The notes below the pieces were generated by a model, which ran no database searches, was not told where the DNA came from, and saw only the letters and a list, made by a program, of their open reading frames with translations. From DASYQV01 sp036005125 (lineage in GTDB: Bacteria; Acidobacteriota; Vicinamibacteria; Vicinamibacterales; UBA2999): a stretch of DNA of 13,618 bases. The position numbers and the translations under genes were made by a program. Of the stretch, positions 6,201-13,500 are shown piece by piece (positions within the stretch are counted from its first letter, which is position 1; each line of letters begins with the position of its first letter). The stretch spans positions 1 through 13,618 of the forward strand of contig DASYQV010000124.1 in assembly GCA_036005125.1 (NCBI GenBank), written 5' to 3'.

Positions 6201-6857
6201 TACTACGTCATGGAGCTTCTCGAGGGGCTCGATGCCGGCACCCTGGTCAAACGCTTCGGGCCGATGCCTGCCGAGCGCGTCGTCTGGGTTCTCCGGCAGA
6301 TCTGCCACTCCTTGTCAGAAGCGCAGTCGTGCGGGCTCGTGCATCGCGACATCAAGCCGGCGAATATCTTCCTGTGCCGGTACGGCGAGGATTACGACTT
6401 CGTCAAGGTCCTCGATTTTCGAATCGCCAAGGCCGCTGACGACGGGGCGGCCTCAGAGACTGCCCTCACGCTCGCGAACGTCATTCACGGCACGCCGGCG
6501 TTCATTGCGCCTGAGCAGGCGTTGGGCGTCGAGCTGGACACTCGAGCCGACATCTATTCGACCGGCTGCGTCGCCTTCTGGCCGTTCCCTGGTGAACTTG
6601 TATTTATGGAGGAGACACCGATGAAGCTCTTCCTGGCTCATGCTCATTCGGTACCCAAGCCGCCCTCCGCGAAAACCGGACTGCCGATTTCCTCGAAGCT
6701 CGACACCTTGGTGCTGTCGTGTCCCGCGAAGGATCGCGAGAACCGGCCGGCATCGACACGCCATCTGCTGGAACGGCTGCAGGCGATCGAGCTCGAGACT
6801 TCATGGAGCGAGGAGCGGGCGCGGGACTGGTGGAGGACGCACGTGCCGCTGGGGTGA
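6201..6857 (+). pseudogene. Ser/Thr protein kinase lacking its N-lobe
   Basis: Kinase homology starts abruptly at YYVMELLEGLD (hinge region) and runs through the whole C-lobe: VHRDIKPAN catalytic loop, VKVLDFRIAK where the metal-binding DFG should be, GTPAFIAPEQ (the APE motif), ADIYSTGCVAF, and RPAS near the end. The glycine loop, the VAxK lysine and the helix-C Glu of the N-lobe are missing, so ATP cannot be bound normally. The DFG Gly is replaced by Arg, a second lesion. There is no sensor or transmembrane region after the C-lobe. The frame is open back to an ATG at 6084, but those codons overlap the 5' end of the divergent J-domain gene and show no kinase similarity. It is most likely a decaying fragment of a Hanks-type kinase; a pseudokinase C-lobe protein is less likely. 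Confidence 0.75.
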
Positions 6858-6883
6858 CCCTCGCTGGTGTGGAAAATGCGTCC

Positions 6884-6913
6884 GGCTACGGGCTACGGGC
6901 TTCAGGCTACGGG
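6884..6913. repeat. GGCTACGGG short repeats
   Basis: GGCTACGGG occurs at 6884-6892, 6891-6899 (overlapping by two bases) and 6905-6913, just after the kinase stop. The sequence to 7051 has no gene. It looks like low-complexity intergenic filler of slippage origin. Confidence 0.6.
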
Positions 6914-6992
6914 AAAGCCTCAGCATGCTCTTCCTGAAGTCCGAAGTCTGGAGCCCGGAGCCGATTTCTTCACACGCTCTTCAGCCCCGGCG

Positions 6993-7034
6993 GGCCGCAT
7001 CTGAAGATGCGGCCTGCGGCCACTCAAGTGAATT
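6993..7034. repeat. Intergenic GCCGCATC hairpin, copy 1
   Basis: A perfect 9-bp stem GGCCGCATC (6993-7001), loop TGAA, GATGCGGCC (7006-7014), followed by CTGCG and then CTCA-x-GTGA-x-TT, both shared with copy 2 at 8053-8095. It lies 18 bp past the stop of the secreted-protein gene (minus strand), so on that strand it could end transcription, although there is no T-run. It is better described as a REP-like dispersed element. Confidence 0.7.
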
Positions 7035-7051
7035 CCTGTTCGCGCGCTCAA

Positions 7052-7735
7052 TCAGTTGGCGGCGAAACAGTAGAACAGCCCGGCGCCGCCCGTCTTCACG
7101 AGCGCGGGCTGGCTGCAGCCGGCGCTCATGTGTGTGGCATTCCAGGACGTGTTGCCGCCCCCGAGCCGGTCGTGATGGCCGAGGATCGCCCGGTCGCTAT
7201 CGGAATTGCTCGTCCAGTTGTTGCACGTGAGCACGGCTGCCGCCCCGACCTGGATCCGGCCTTGCGAGTCGGTGCCGGTCAACATGTCGTGCTCGTTGGG
7301 CTTGTCGCCGACGCCTTTCACCTCCTGGCCCTTCTCGGTGAGCGCGGTCGGCTTGCGGATGTTGTTGCGGTCACGCTCGATGTCGCCGTGCAGGTCGGCA
7401 ACGTCGCGCGCGATCAGCTGACCCTTCGCGTTGTACCACGGCCCGTTCCCGATACGCTCGCGGGCATACACGGCCGGCTGGTCTCCGGCGGCCGCGGTGC
7501 TCAGATACGCACGCCACGTACGGTTGCCGGCCCCCGCAGCCGCGGCCAGTGACTGGCAGTGTTTGTCGGCTCCCGCGAGACCGCCGAGATTGCCTCCGTT
7601 GCCGGAACCGACGCTGGTGATAAAGAACCCCATCGGCTGCTGTGGAGCCTGTTGTGCGTGGCCCCTCAAAGAGGCGGCAACGGCCAAGGTCCCCAACAGC
7701 ACGACGACGACAGACGCCTTAATCCACGTGTGCAT
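7052..7735 (-). CDS. Secreted protein of unknown function (lectin-like/DUF1554-like fold suspected)
   Basis: The 227-residue product starts with a signal peptide: W4-K6, a hydrophobic core 8-22, and a probable cleavage after A27 (GHA before QQ). The mature part reads like a family of small exported proteins seen in environmental bacteria: MGFFITSVGSG, LGGLAGADKHCQSLA, TWRAYLST, a run of polar residues, NNWTSNSD, GHHDRLGG, and a C-terminal GLFYCFAAN. Three Cys after the signal peptide besides that in the C-terminal FYC (C60, one in LTCNNW, one in SAGCSQ) suggest two disulfide bonds. This pattern recalls the endostatin/C-type-lectin-like group grouped with DUF1554; a catalytic role is not evident. 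An excellent ribosome binding site precedes the ATG. A single-gene unit is likely: the hairpin repeat follows its stop. The family assignment is from memory of the motifs only. Confidence 0.78.
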   Translation of the reverse strand: MHTWIKASVVVVLLGTLAVAASLRGHAQQAPQQPMGFFITSVGSGNGGNLGGLAGADKHCQSLAAAAGAGNRTWRAYLSTAAAGDQPAVYARERIGNGPWYNAKGQLIARDVADLHGDIERDRNNIRKPTALTEKGQEVKGVGDKPNEHDMLTGTDSQGRIQVGAAAVLTCNNWTSNSDSDRAILGHHDRLGGGNTSWNATHMSAGCSQPALVKTGGAGLFYCFAAN

Positions 7736-7740
7736 CGTTA

Positions 7741-7749
7741 CTCCTCCCC
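7741..7749 (-). promoter_or_regulatory. Ribosome binding site of the secreted-protein gene
   Basis: On the minus strand GGGGAGGAG ends 5 nt before the ATG at 7735. The strength of this Shine-Dalgarno sequence settles the start and suggests efficient translation. Confidence 0.85.
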
Positions 7750-8052
7750 GTGAAAAGCCTCCGAGACGCGCCCGGCTCTCTCCGAAAATGCCGGTTAAAC
7801 CTCAATGCGACAGAGCCGTCATCGGACTCGTTCGGTCAGGGCCGGGAGCTCCGGAGGTCGGGCCGTACGTTCCCGGCCGTCGGTCGCTGCGGCAGCCCCG
7901 TGAGCCCTGCTTCATGTCCGATGGATGGGTGGCACTATAACAGGGGAACCGCTTCGATCTGCCTGTGGAATGTTGATTCGTCACGACGTGGCGTGCTTTC
8001 CCTGCTGGAGACGAGGGCGCCGTGCGACCCGGCGACTGACGCCCTGCGGCAT
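7750..8052. other. Intergenic stretch without a recognisable gene
   Basis: No frame here looks coding. The region should contain the promoter of the minus-strand secreted-protein gene. A TATAGT hexamer on the minus strand near 7934-7939 could be a -10 box, but I see no good -35 partner 17 bp away. Confidence 0.35.
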
Positions 8053-8095
8053 GGCCGCATCGCCAGATGCGGCCTGCGTATCTCAGGTGAGTTTC
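8053..8095. repeat. Intergenic GCCGCATC hairpin, copy 2
   Basis: GGCCGCATC (8053-8061), loop GCCA, GATGCGGCC (8066-8074), followed by CTGCG and CTCA-x-GTGA-x-TT as in copy 1. It lies 44 bp past the stop of the NHL gene on the minus strand, the same position relative to a gene end as copy 1. Confidence 0.7.
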
Positions 8096-8138
8096 GATTT
8101 GCGGAGGACAACCTGTTTGTGAAAGTCAGTCCCAGGTA

Positions 8139-9335
8139 TCACCGCGTGGTCGTCGTAGACGTTCGCATCGGGACAAGCTTCTGTGCGCGTCTCCCCACCT
8201 GGGCCTCGGCTGTGTAGATATTGCCCTTGGAATCGGCGGCAATATGGTGAAAGCCCTGAAAGTCGCCGGGGTTACTGCTCCTGCGCCCGAAGGTGTCGAC
8301 CACTTCGAGCGTCTTGCGGAGCACCACGTGGACATGCGAATTGGATTGATCCGCCGCGTAGATGAACTGCTGCTGCGGGTCTGGTGAGAACGCCAGGCCA
8401 GCCACCGTCAGCGCGCCCCCTTCGTTCCGGTTCACGAAACCCTGAGTGATGTATTTCCCGTCGGGCGTGAAGACCTGAATGCGGCTGTTACCCCGGTCGG
8501 CGACATACACCAGCCCATCGTTCGAGACCTTGACGCCGTGCACGATGCCGAATTGCTGCGGACCCGGACCCTCGCGAACCGGGGGGGCGGTTGAGGTGGG
8601 CTTTGCCCCGCTTCCGGGCGCTGCCGGAACCGGGGGCGGCGGCGGCGGGTCCAGCGGCGTATTGCCGAACGCGCCCCACATCCGCTTGAAGGCACCGGTG
8701 TCAGCATCGAGCACGATCACGCGCCGGTTGCCGTAACCGTCGGCCACGAACGCTTCGTTGGTCTTCCGATACACGAATATGTCGGCAGGCCTCTTCAGGT
8801 TCACCGTGTCCTTGTTCCCGCCGCTCTGATCCCGGTGCCCGATCTGCTTGACGAATTTTCCCTTGTTCGTGAATTTCAGCAGCATGTCATCCGAGCGCTT
8901 CGACGTGCTCCCGGACGCGGGTGCCGGGTTATTGCCGCCGATCCAGACGTTGTCCTTGTAATCGACAAAAATGCCGTGCTCGTTGTCGGGCCACTCGTAG
9001 GCGTCGGACGGACCGCCGAACCCCTGGATGTAGTTGCCGGCTGCATCGAACTCCAGCACCGGCGGCGCCGCCCGGTCCTTCTGGTCCGCGGGGACGCTTC
9101 GCGGGCGCTGCAGGACCCACACGTGATCTCGTCGATCGACCGCGACCGACGAGACCTCGCCGAGGATCCAATTGTTCGGGAGCCTCGGCCAGGCGGGGTC
9201 CGCCTGGAACTTCGGCACGTTGATGCCTTGTCCAGAGCCTTGCGCGGCTACATCGCGACCGGGCAGGCCTGGGCCCAGGCCGGCGATGATGGCCAGCAAC
9301 ACGACGGAGAGAACCGCCAGCGTTTTTCGCGTCAT
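8139..9335 (-). CDS. Secreted NHL-repeat (six-bladed beta-propeller) protein
   Basis: The 398-residue protein starts at an ATG (9335) with a clear AAGGA Shine-Dalgarno sequence 5 nt upstream (9341-9345). An in-frame ATG 29 codons earlier would put a polar leader in front of the signal peptide and is rejected. The signal peptide is residues 1-31 (TRK, hydrophobic 6-22, cleavage near DVAAQ). The rest is NHL-type propeller blades with the family's phrases: SSVAVDRRDHVWVLQRP (62-78), EHGIFVDYKDNVWIGG (119-134), ADGYGNRRVIVLD (198-210), GVKVSNDGLVYVADRGNSRIQVF (267-289), HHIAADSKGNIYTAEA (363-378). Propellers of this type in environmental bacteria resemble peptidylglycine amidating lyase, but a catalytic role is not shown. 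A Pro/Ala-rich insert at 229-252 interrupts blade spacing. The last 12 residues (MRTSTTTTR end) differ from the usual VQKFVYKG-type tail. Confidence 0.85.
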   Translation of the reverse strand: MTRKTLAVLSVVLLAIIAGLGPGLPGRDVAAQGSGQGINVPKFQADPAWPRLPNNWILGEVSSVAVDRRDHVWVLQRPRSVPADQKDRAAPPVLEFDAAGNYIQGFGGPSDAYEWPDNEHGIFVDYKDNVWIGGNNPAPASGSTSKRSDDMLLKFTNKGKFVKQIGHRDQSGGNKDTVNLKRPADIFVYRKTNEAFVADGYGNRRVIVLDADTGAFKRMWGAFGNTPLDPPPPPPVPAAPGSGAKPTSTAPPVREGPGPQQFGIVHGVKVSNDGLVYVADRGNSRIQVFTPDGKYITQGFVNRNEGGALTVAGLAFSPDPQQQFIYAADQSNSHVHVVLRKTLEVVDTFGRRSSNPGDFQGFHHIAADSKGNIYTAEAQVGRRAQKLVPMRTSTTTTR

Positions 9336-9345
9336 AGTCGTCCTT

Positions 9346-9560
9346 GATGGCTGCTGTTCTTGTTTTTCCTGGGGTTCCAAGGTTGCGCCCGCGTGGGCTG
9401 AGTCTCGTGGCTCGGCCGTCAATCATAATCCAAGCTTCGCGCGCAGGGCGGAACGTCTGGCGGGTGAGAGGACATCAAGAATCGCATGCGCTGCGACGCT
9501 CGCGCCTCACGCCTGCGGCAAACGCCAGTTTGCCGAGGTATAGTAGCAGCTGGGTCAATC
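9346..9560. promoter_or_regulatory. Divergent promoter region with a palindrome
   Basis: The stretch separates the minus-strand NHL gene from the plus-strand PEGA gene, so both promoters should lie here. A perfect 8-bp inverted repeat, CGGCAAAC (9516-9523), loop GCCA, GTTTGCCG (9528-9535), ends 25 nt before the PEGA ATG. It could be an operator or a 5'-UTR hairpin. I could not place -35/-10 boxes reliably. A sigma-54 site was considered and rejected on spacing. Confidence 0.4.
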
Positions 9561-10304
9561 ATGGGAGCGCGGGTCTTCCTGGTCAGCGTAGGGCTGTGCC
9601 TGTTCTCGCACGCTGCCGCTGCACAGATCCCCCTGCCGAGCGCGCCCCTTCAGTCGGGGTTGCCGAGCGCGCCCCTGCAGATGACGCTGCCGACCGCCTC
9701 CCTGCCGGCCACCACGCCCATTCCACCGCCACGACCTGACCTGTTTCTGGCGGGACCTGACACCTATGCGCCGCGGTTCGATCGGTTGTTGCCACCCCCG
9801 CCCTTCTTCCCGTGCTGCGGCGGGTTCGGTCCCTTCTTTGGTCCGTCGCCCCCCTGGTGGTCATCACGTTCCGGACTTCGCCAAACTCCTCAGGCCCAGC
9901 CGCTTGGCCACCTCCGATTGCTGGTGCAGCCCGGAACAGCGCACGTTTACGTGAACGGCTTTTACATGGGCACGGTTGATGACGTCCGGCAGCTGGTGTC
10001 GCTCGAGCCGGCTTCGTACCGCGTGGAGTTGCGCGCAACAGGGTACGAGAGCGTCACATTCGACGTGAACATCGTTGCCAATGACACCATTACCTATCGG
10101 ACCGATCTCCAGTCATTGTCACCGGCCGAGAAACCCGTCGCGCCTCCGCCCGGCGTTCCAAAGACGTTCTACGTGATTCCCAACTGCTACGCGGGCGATA
10201 AACCGCCCACATCGGTCACGCTCCCGAAGACGTGTGATACCGCGAAGGTCCGGACCATCCCGCCTACGGTGAACGCCATCCGACCGACCCCGCCGGCGCG
10301 CTGA
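9561..10304 (+). CDS. Exported PEGA-domain protein
   Basis: The 247-residue product begins with a signal peptide (hydrophobic 5-15, AAAA, likely cleavage after A21 before Q22). The start at 9561 is chosen because it places the peptide correctly; an ATG 25 codons upstream adds an implausible basic leader. Next comes a Pro-rich linker (22-100) with LPSAPLQ twice (28-ish and 34-40) and a Cys-Cys pair in PFFPCCGGFGPFF. A PEGA domain follows at about 117-184: GHLRLLVQPGTAHVYVNG, a YMGTVDD turn, and ASYRVELRATGYESVTFDV. PEGA domains are small beta sandwiches of surface proteins that often bind the envelope. The end, FYVIPNCYAGDKPPT and PKTCDTAKV, is a conserved C-terminal motif that I recall in similar proteins, with two Cys that may pair. 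No obvious ribosome binding site is seen. Function unknown. Confidence 0.8.
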   Translation: MGARVFLVSVGLCLFSHAAAAQIPLPSAPLQSGLPSAPLQMTLPTASLPATTPIPPPRPDLFLAGPDTYAPRFDRLLPPPPFFPCCGGFGPFFGPSPPWWSSRSGLRQTPQAQPLGHLRLLVQPGTAHVYVNGFYMGTVDDVRQLVSLEPASYRVELRATGYESVTFDVNIVANDTITYRTDLQSLSPAEKPVAPPPGVPKTFYVIPNCYAGDKPPTSVTLPKTCDTAKVRTIPPTVNAIRPTPPAR

Positions 10305-10321
10305 CGCGAACGTTTTCGTAG

Positions 10322-10341
10322 GGCGCATCTTTAGATGCGGC
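10322..10341. repeat. Intergenic GCATC hairpin, copy 3 (degenerate)
   Basis: GGCGCATC (10322-10329), loop TTTA, GATGCGGC (10334-10341): a 6-bp stem plus one outer pair around a mismatch. It is a variant of the hairpin at 6993 and 8053, 17 bp after the PEGA stop, so all three copies follow a gene end. Transcription-end function is possible. Confidence 0.55.
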
Positions 10342-10353
10342 AACGCCCGCCGG

Positions 10354-10551
10354 GTCTAACCAGTCAAGGGCTCTGCCCTTGATATCTTCCACCCCAACGC
10401 GCCAAAGACGCGCGTTGGGGACCCCGGTCCGGCAGAGCCCTCGCCGCCTGGTTAGACCCAGTGTGTCTTTTTGGCGCGCTCCGCGCGCCTCGCCCGTTAT
10501 GCGGTCGCACAACGAGTACAAAATTCGCGTGTGTGGCCGCATAACGGGTTA
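10354..10551. repeat. Structured dispersed repeat, copy B (attC-like outer part)
   Basis: The second copy of the element at 3379-3570. The 104 bp at 10354-10457 are bounded by GTCTAAC and GTTAGAC. GGGTCTAACCAG (10352-10363) pairs perfectly with CTGGTTAGACCC (10448-10459). Inside, AGGGCTCTGCC (10367-10377) pairs perfectly with GGCAGAGCCCT (10431-10441). The innermost hairpin is CCCCAACGCGC (10392-10402) with GCGCGTTGGGG (10410-10420). To the right are GGCGCGC/GCGCGCC (10473-10489) and a stem CCCGTTATGCGG (10493-10504) with CCGCATAACGGG (10537-10548). That last stem touches the TonB receptor stop codon. Where copy A differs in a long stem, its opposite arm is changed too (GGGG/CCCC versus GGG/CCC). 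Together these indicate a folded element under selection. Confidence 0.82.
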
Positions 10552-13500
10552 AAAGCTCACGCGGCCGCTGAACTGGAACAGGCGGCCGTTCAACACGCCC
10601 GCCCCCGTCGCGACGCTGGTGACGGGAACGCGCCACTGTCTGCCGTATGTGTGGTTGAGGCCCAGGATCGAGCTCGCATTGAACACGTTGTACACGTCGA
10701 AGTTGGCCTGCGCCCGCACCCCGCCCGCTCGAAAGGTCCGGCTCAGTCGCAAATCGAGCTGATTGCGTCGACTCTCGAACTCAGTCATCGGCGCGATCAG
10801 GGGGACGAGGGCGGTGGCGGTACACACGGGGCGCGTCCCGCACGCCGCCAGATTGCGGCCGAGCGACGGCGCAATCTCCGCGTTGGTCGCCTGGTAGTTC
10901 GCCAGATATTGCGGCCCCGCCACGTTCTGAAACGTGCCGCTGGCCATGAAGCCGCCCGGAAGCGGGTAGCTTCCGAAGAACTTCACCTGCGTCTGGGCGC
11001 TGAACGGCGTCACGATCCGGCAGATCGATCGTCCGTCGATGGTCGTCGCGGCGAACGGTCCGGCAAAGATCCCCGCTACTGTAATCGCTGCCGCAGGGGC
11101 CGCTGCCGAAGCAATCGCCCCAGGGGAATCGACGACGAAGCAGAGATCGTCCACGGTGCGCCCCATGTCGACGCCGCCGCCGAACTGTATGCCCGAGCTG
11201 GTTCGTGTGTTGAAGGTCACGCCGAAGAAATCCGACACGCGCGTCTGGTCCCCGTACTTCGATGCCTGCTCCACGAGATTGTTGACGCGTCCGAATCTTG
11301 CCGGTGAGATATCGTACAACCCGCAGACCTGATATCCGCCTCCGCCCGGCAGGCGCCGATCGACCGGCGCGGTGATGCAGAAGGGGCTGAAGTCTCCGGG
11401 AGTGACGTCCAGGTTGTCCGTGACCCTGAAGTTGGCCTGCCAGCTTCGGTAATAGCCGCCCGTCAGGGATACGCCCGGGCCGAACTGGTGTTGAACTTCC
11501 GTGGTGACATCCCAGCTCGAGTCCCGGACGCCGAACCCGCGAAGCACGTCGTCGGCGTAGCGCGTCGCGCGGGGATTGTTCTGCCCGAAGTTCTGGTCCT
11601 CGAGCGCTCCGCACTCGCCGTTGGCGGCCGGATTCCGCAGGTCGCAGTCGGGTGAGTAGTTCAGGTTCGCGTCGTTCCAGGTACGGTTCACCTGGATGAC
11701 CGACGTCTGGATCGGGTTGTTGGCCCCGGTGACGGTCGTCGCCGTCTTGCCGACGTATCGCCCGACCGCCAGCTTGAGCGCCGTCCGGCCATCTCCAAAG
11801 AGGTCGTACGCCGCGCCCACGCGCGGGTTCACATCGCTCCACGCCGGAACCTTGTGGACCGCCGCGAAATTCCGTTCCGGCACGTATTGGCCCGCAGGCG
11901 CGTGCTGTTCGGGTATTGTCCCGTTGAAGTAGTCGAACCGCAGGCCGTAGTTGAGCGTCAGCCGTTTGATCGTCCACCGGTCCTGCACGAATACCCCGAG
12001 GTCCGCCTTCATGTGGTCCTGCCTGAAATAGGGCGCTGCATACTCGGTGAGCCCGTTGGGCACGCCTTGCAGGAATCGGTACGACACGTTGCCGAGCGTC
12101 TCTCCCTGGAATCCCACCTTCCGGTCGATGTCCTGTCTCTGGTTGTAGGCACCCTGTTCGACCTGAACGCCCCCCTTGAAGGCATGCGAGCCGGTGACGT
12201 AAGACGCAGCGAACCGCTGGGAAAAGTGGTCGTCGTCGATATGGGAGAGGAACCCACCGGGTCCCCTCCAGGCGTTCGCGTTGTACGGAAAGTTCGTCGA
12301 CAGTTCCAGGATGGAAATGTGGTCCCGGCTCGTGCCCGGCTGCACGACGTCGGCCCAGTCGGAAATCACCGCCGACACACCGGCTTCGAGCAGCAGCCTG
12401 TTGGTCCTGGGCGAGCTCCACGTCGCCTGAATCAGCCGCTGGGGCCAGAAGTGCAGGCCGAATGCTGCCTCCGGCGCCTCGAATCCTTCGTAGATGCACC
12501 GGCAGACGTCCTGGAGATCGGTGAAGAAGTTCACCTTGTTCCGTGCCGATGCCTGCCACGTCAGGCGGCCGGCGTAGAACCTGTCGTACTCTCGGCGGTC
12601 CGCAGGCCGATCGAGGTCAGGGGTGTAGAACGGTGTGCCCTGTGTCTTGTTCTGGAAGATGCCCGCTTTCTGGTTCTTGCTGCCCTGCCATCTGATCGAG
12701 CCGAAGAACCAGAGCTTGTCCTTCCGGATCGGACCGCCCAGGGTCACGCCGGCGTCGTACACGTGCAGCGTCTTGTCGTTCGTCGTGACGCCGCGGGCGA
12801 GCAGATCGTCGCTGAGGTTGTCACTCTGCAGCTTGTCGTTGGTGAACAACCCCATGAGACTGAACGAGAACGTGTTGGCTCCTTCCTTGGGCACCGCGTT
12901 CGCCGAGAACCCGCTCGAGGCGCTCTCGGCCGAGATGCCGCCGCTTTCCAGCACCATCTCCTCGATGGTCTGACTGTTGATGATGTAACTCACGTTGCCG
13001 TCGCCGGCCATGTTCAGGATCGCCATCCCGTCATAGGTCACTTTCATGCCCGACCGGCCGTGGTAGGCGAGGTTCTGCGGGGTGCCCATCGTGCGGTACG
13101 CGCCGGCCGAGCCGCCGACATCGGCCGGCCCGGCCAGCCCCGGCGTGACCGTGATGAGGGTCGCCAATCCCTGGATGCCGGTCGGCAGCGTCGCGAGCTG
13201 TTCGTCGGAGAGCACGGTCTGGCGGCGGGTGTTCTGGACGTCGACCAGCGGGCTCGCCCCCGTCACCGTCACGGTCTCTTCGAGCGCCCCCACACGCATG
13301 TCCGCGTTCACGGTCGCCGTAAAGCCGCTCGTCAACTCGATGCCTTCCCGTCTGACGGTGTTGAACCCCGCAAGCGTGAAGCTCACCAGGTAGGTTCCGG
13401 GCCGCAAGTCCACAATGTTGTATCGGCCCGCATTGTCGGTGATCGCGGTTCTCGATCTCTCAATCAGCGCCGGGCTCGCGGCTTCCACCGTGACGCCGGG

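Noticed and set aside
5278..6624. Plus-strand frames of 156 and 284 codons
   Set aside because: They lie opposite the J-domain gene or run from it into the kinase remnant in a different frame; neither has recognisable motifs.
7007..7552. Plus-strand frame of 181 codons
   Set aside because: Antisense to the secreted-protein gene, which has a signal peptide and strong ribosome binding site.
9511..9540. Possible sigma-54 promoter (GG ... GC)
   Set aside because: The spacing between the GG and the TTGC elements is 13 nt rather than the required 10.
10471..11307. Plus-strand frame of 278 codons
   Set aside because: Antisense to the 3' end of the TonB receptor and repeat B, with no motifs.
10781..12559. 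Minus-strand frame of 592 codons
   Set aside because: An alternative frame inside the TonB receptor; Arg/Gly-rich composition typical of shifted GC-rich DNA.
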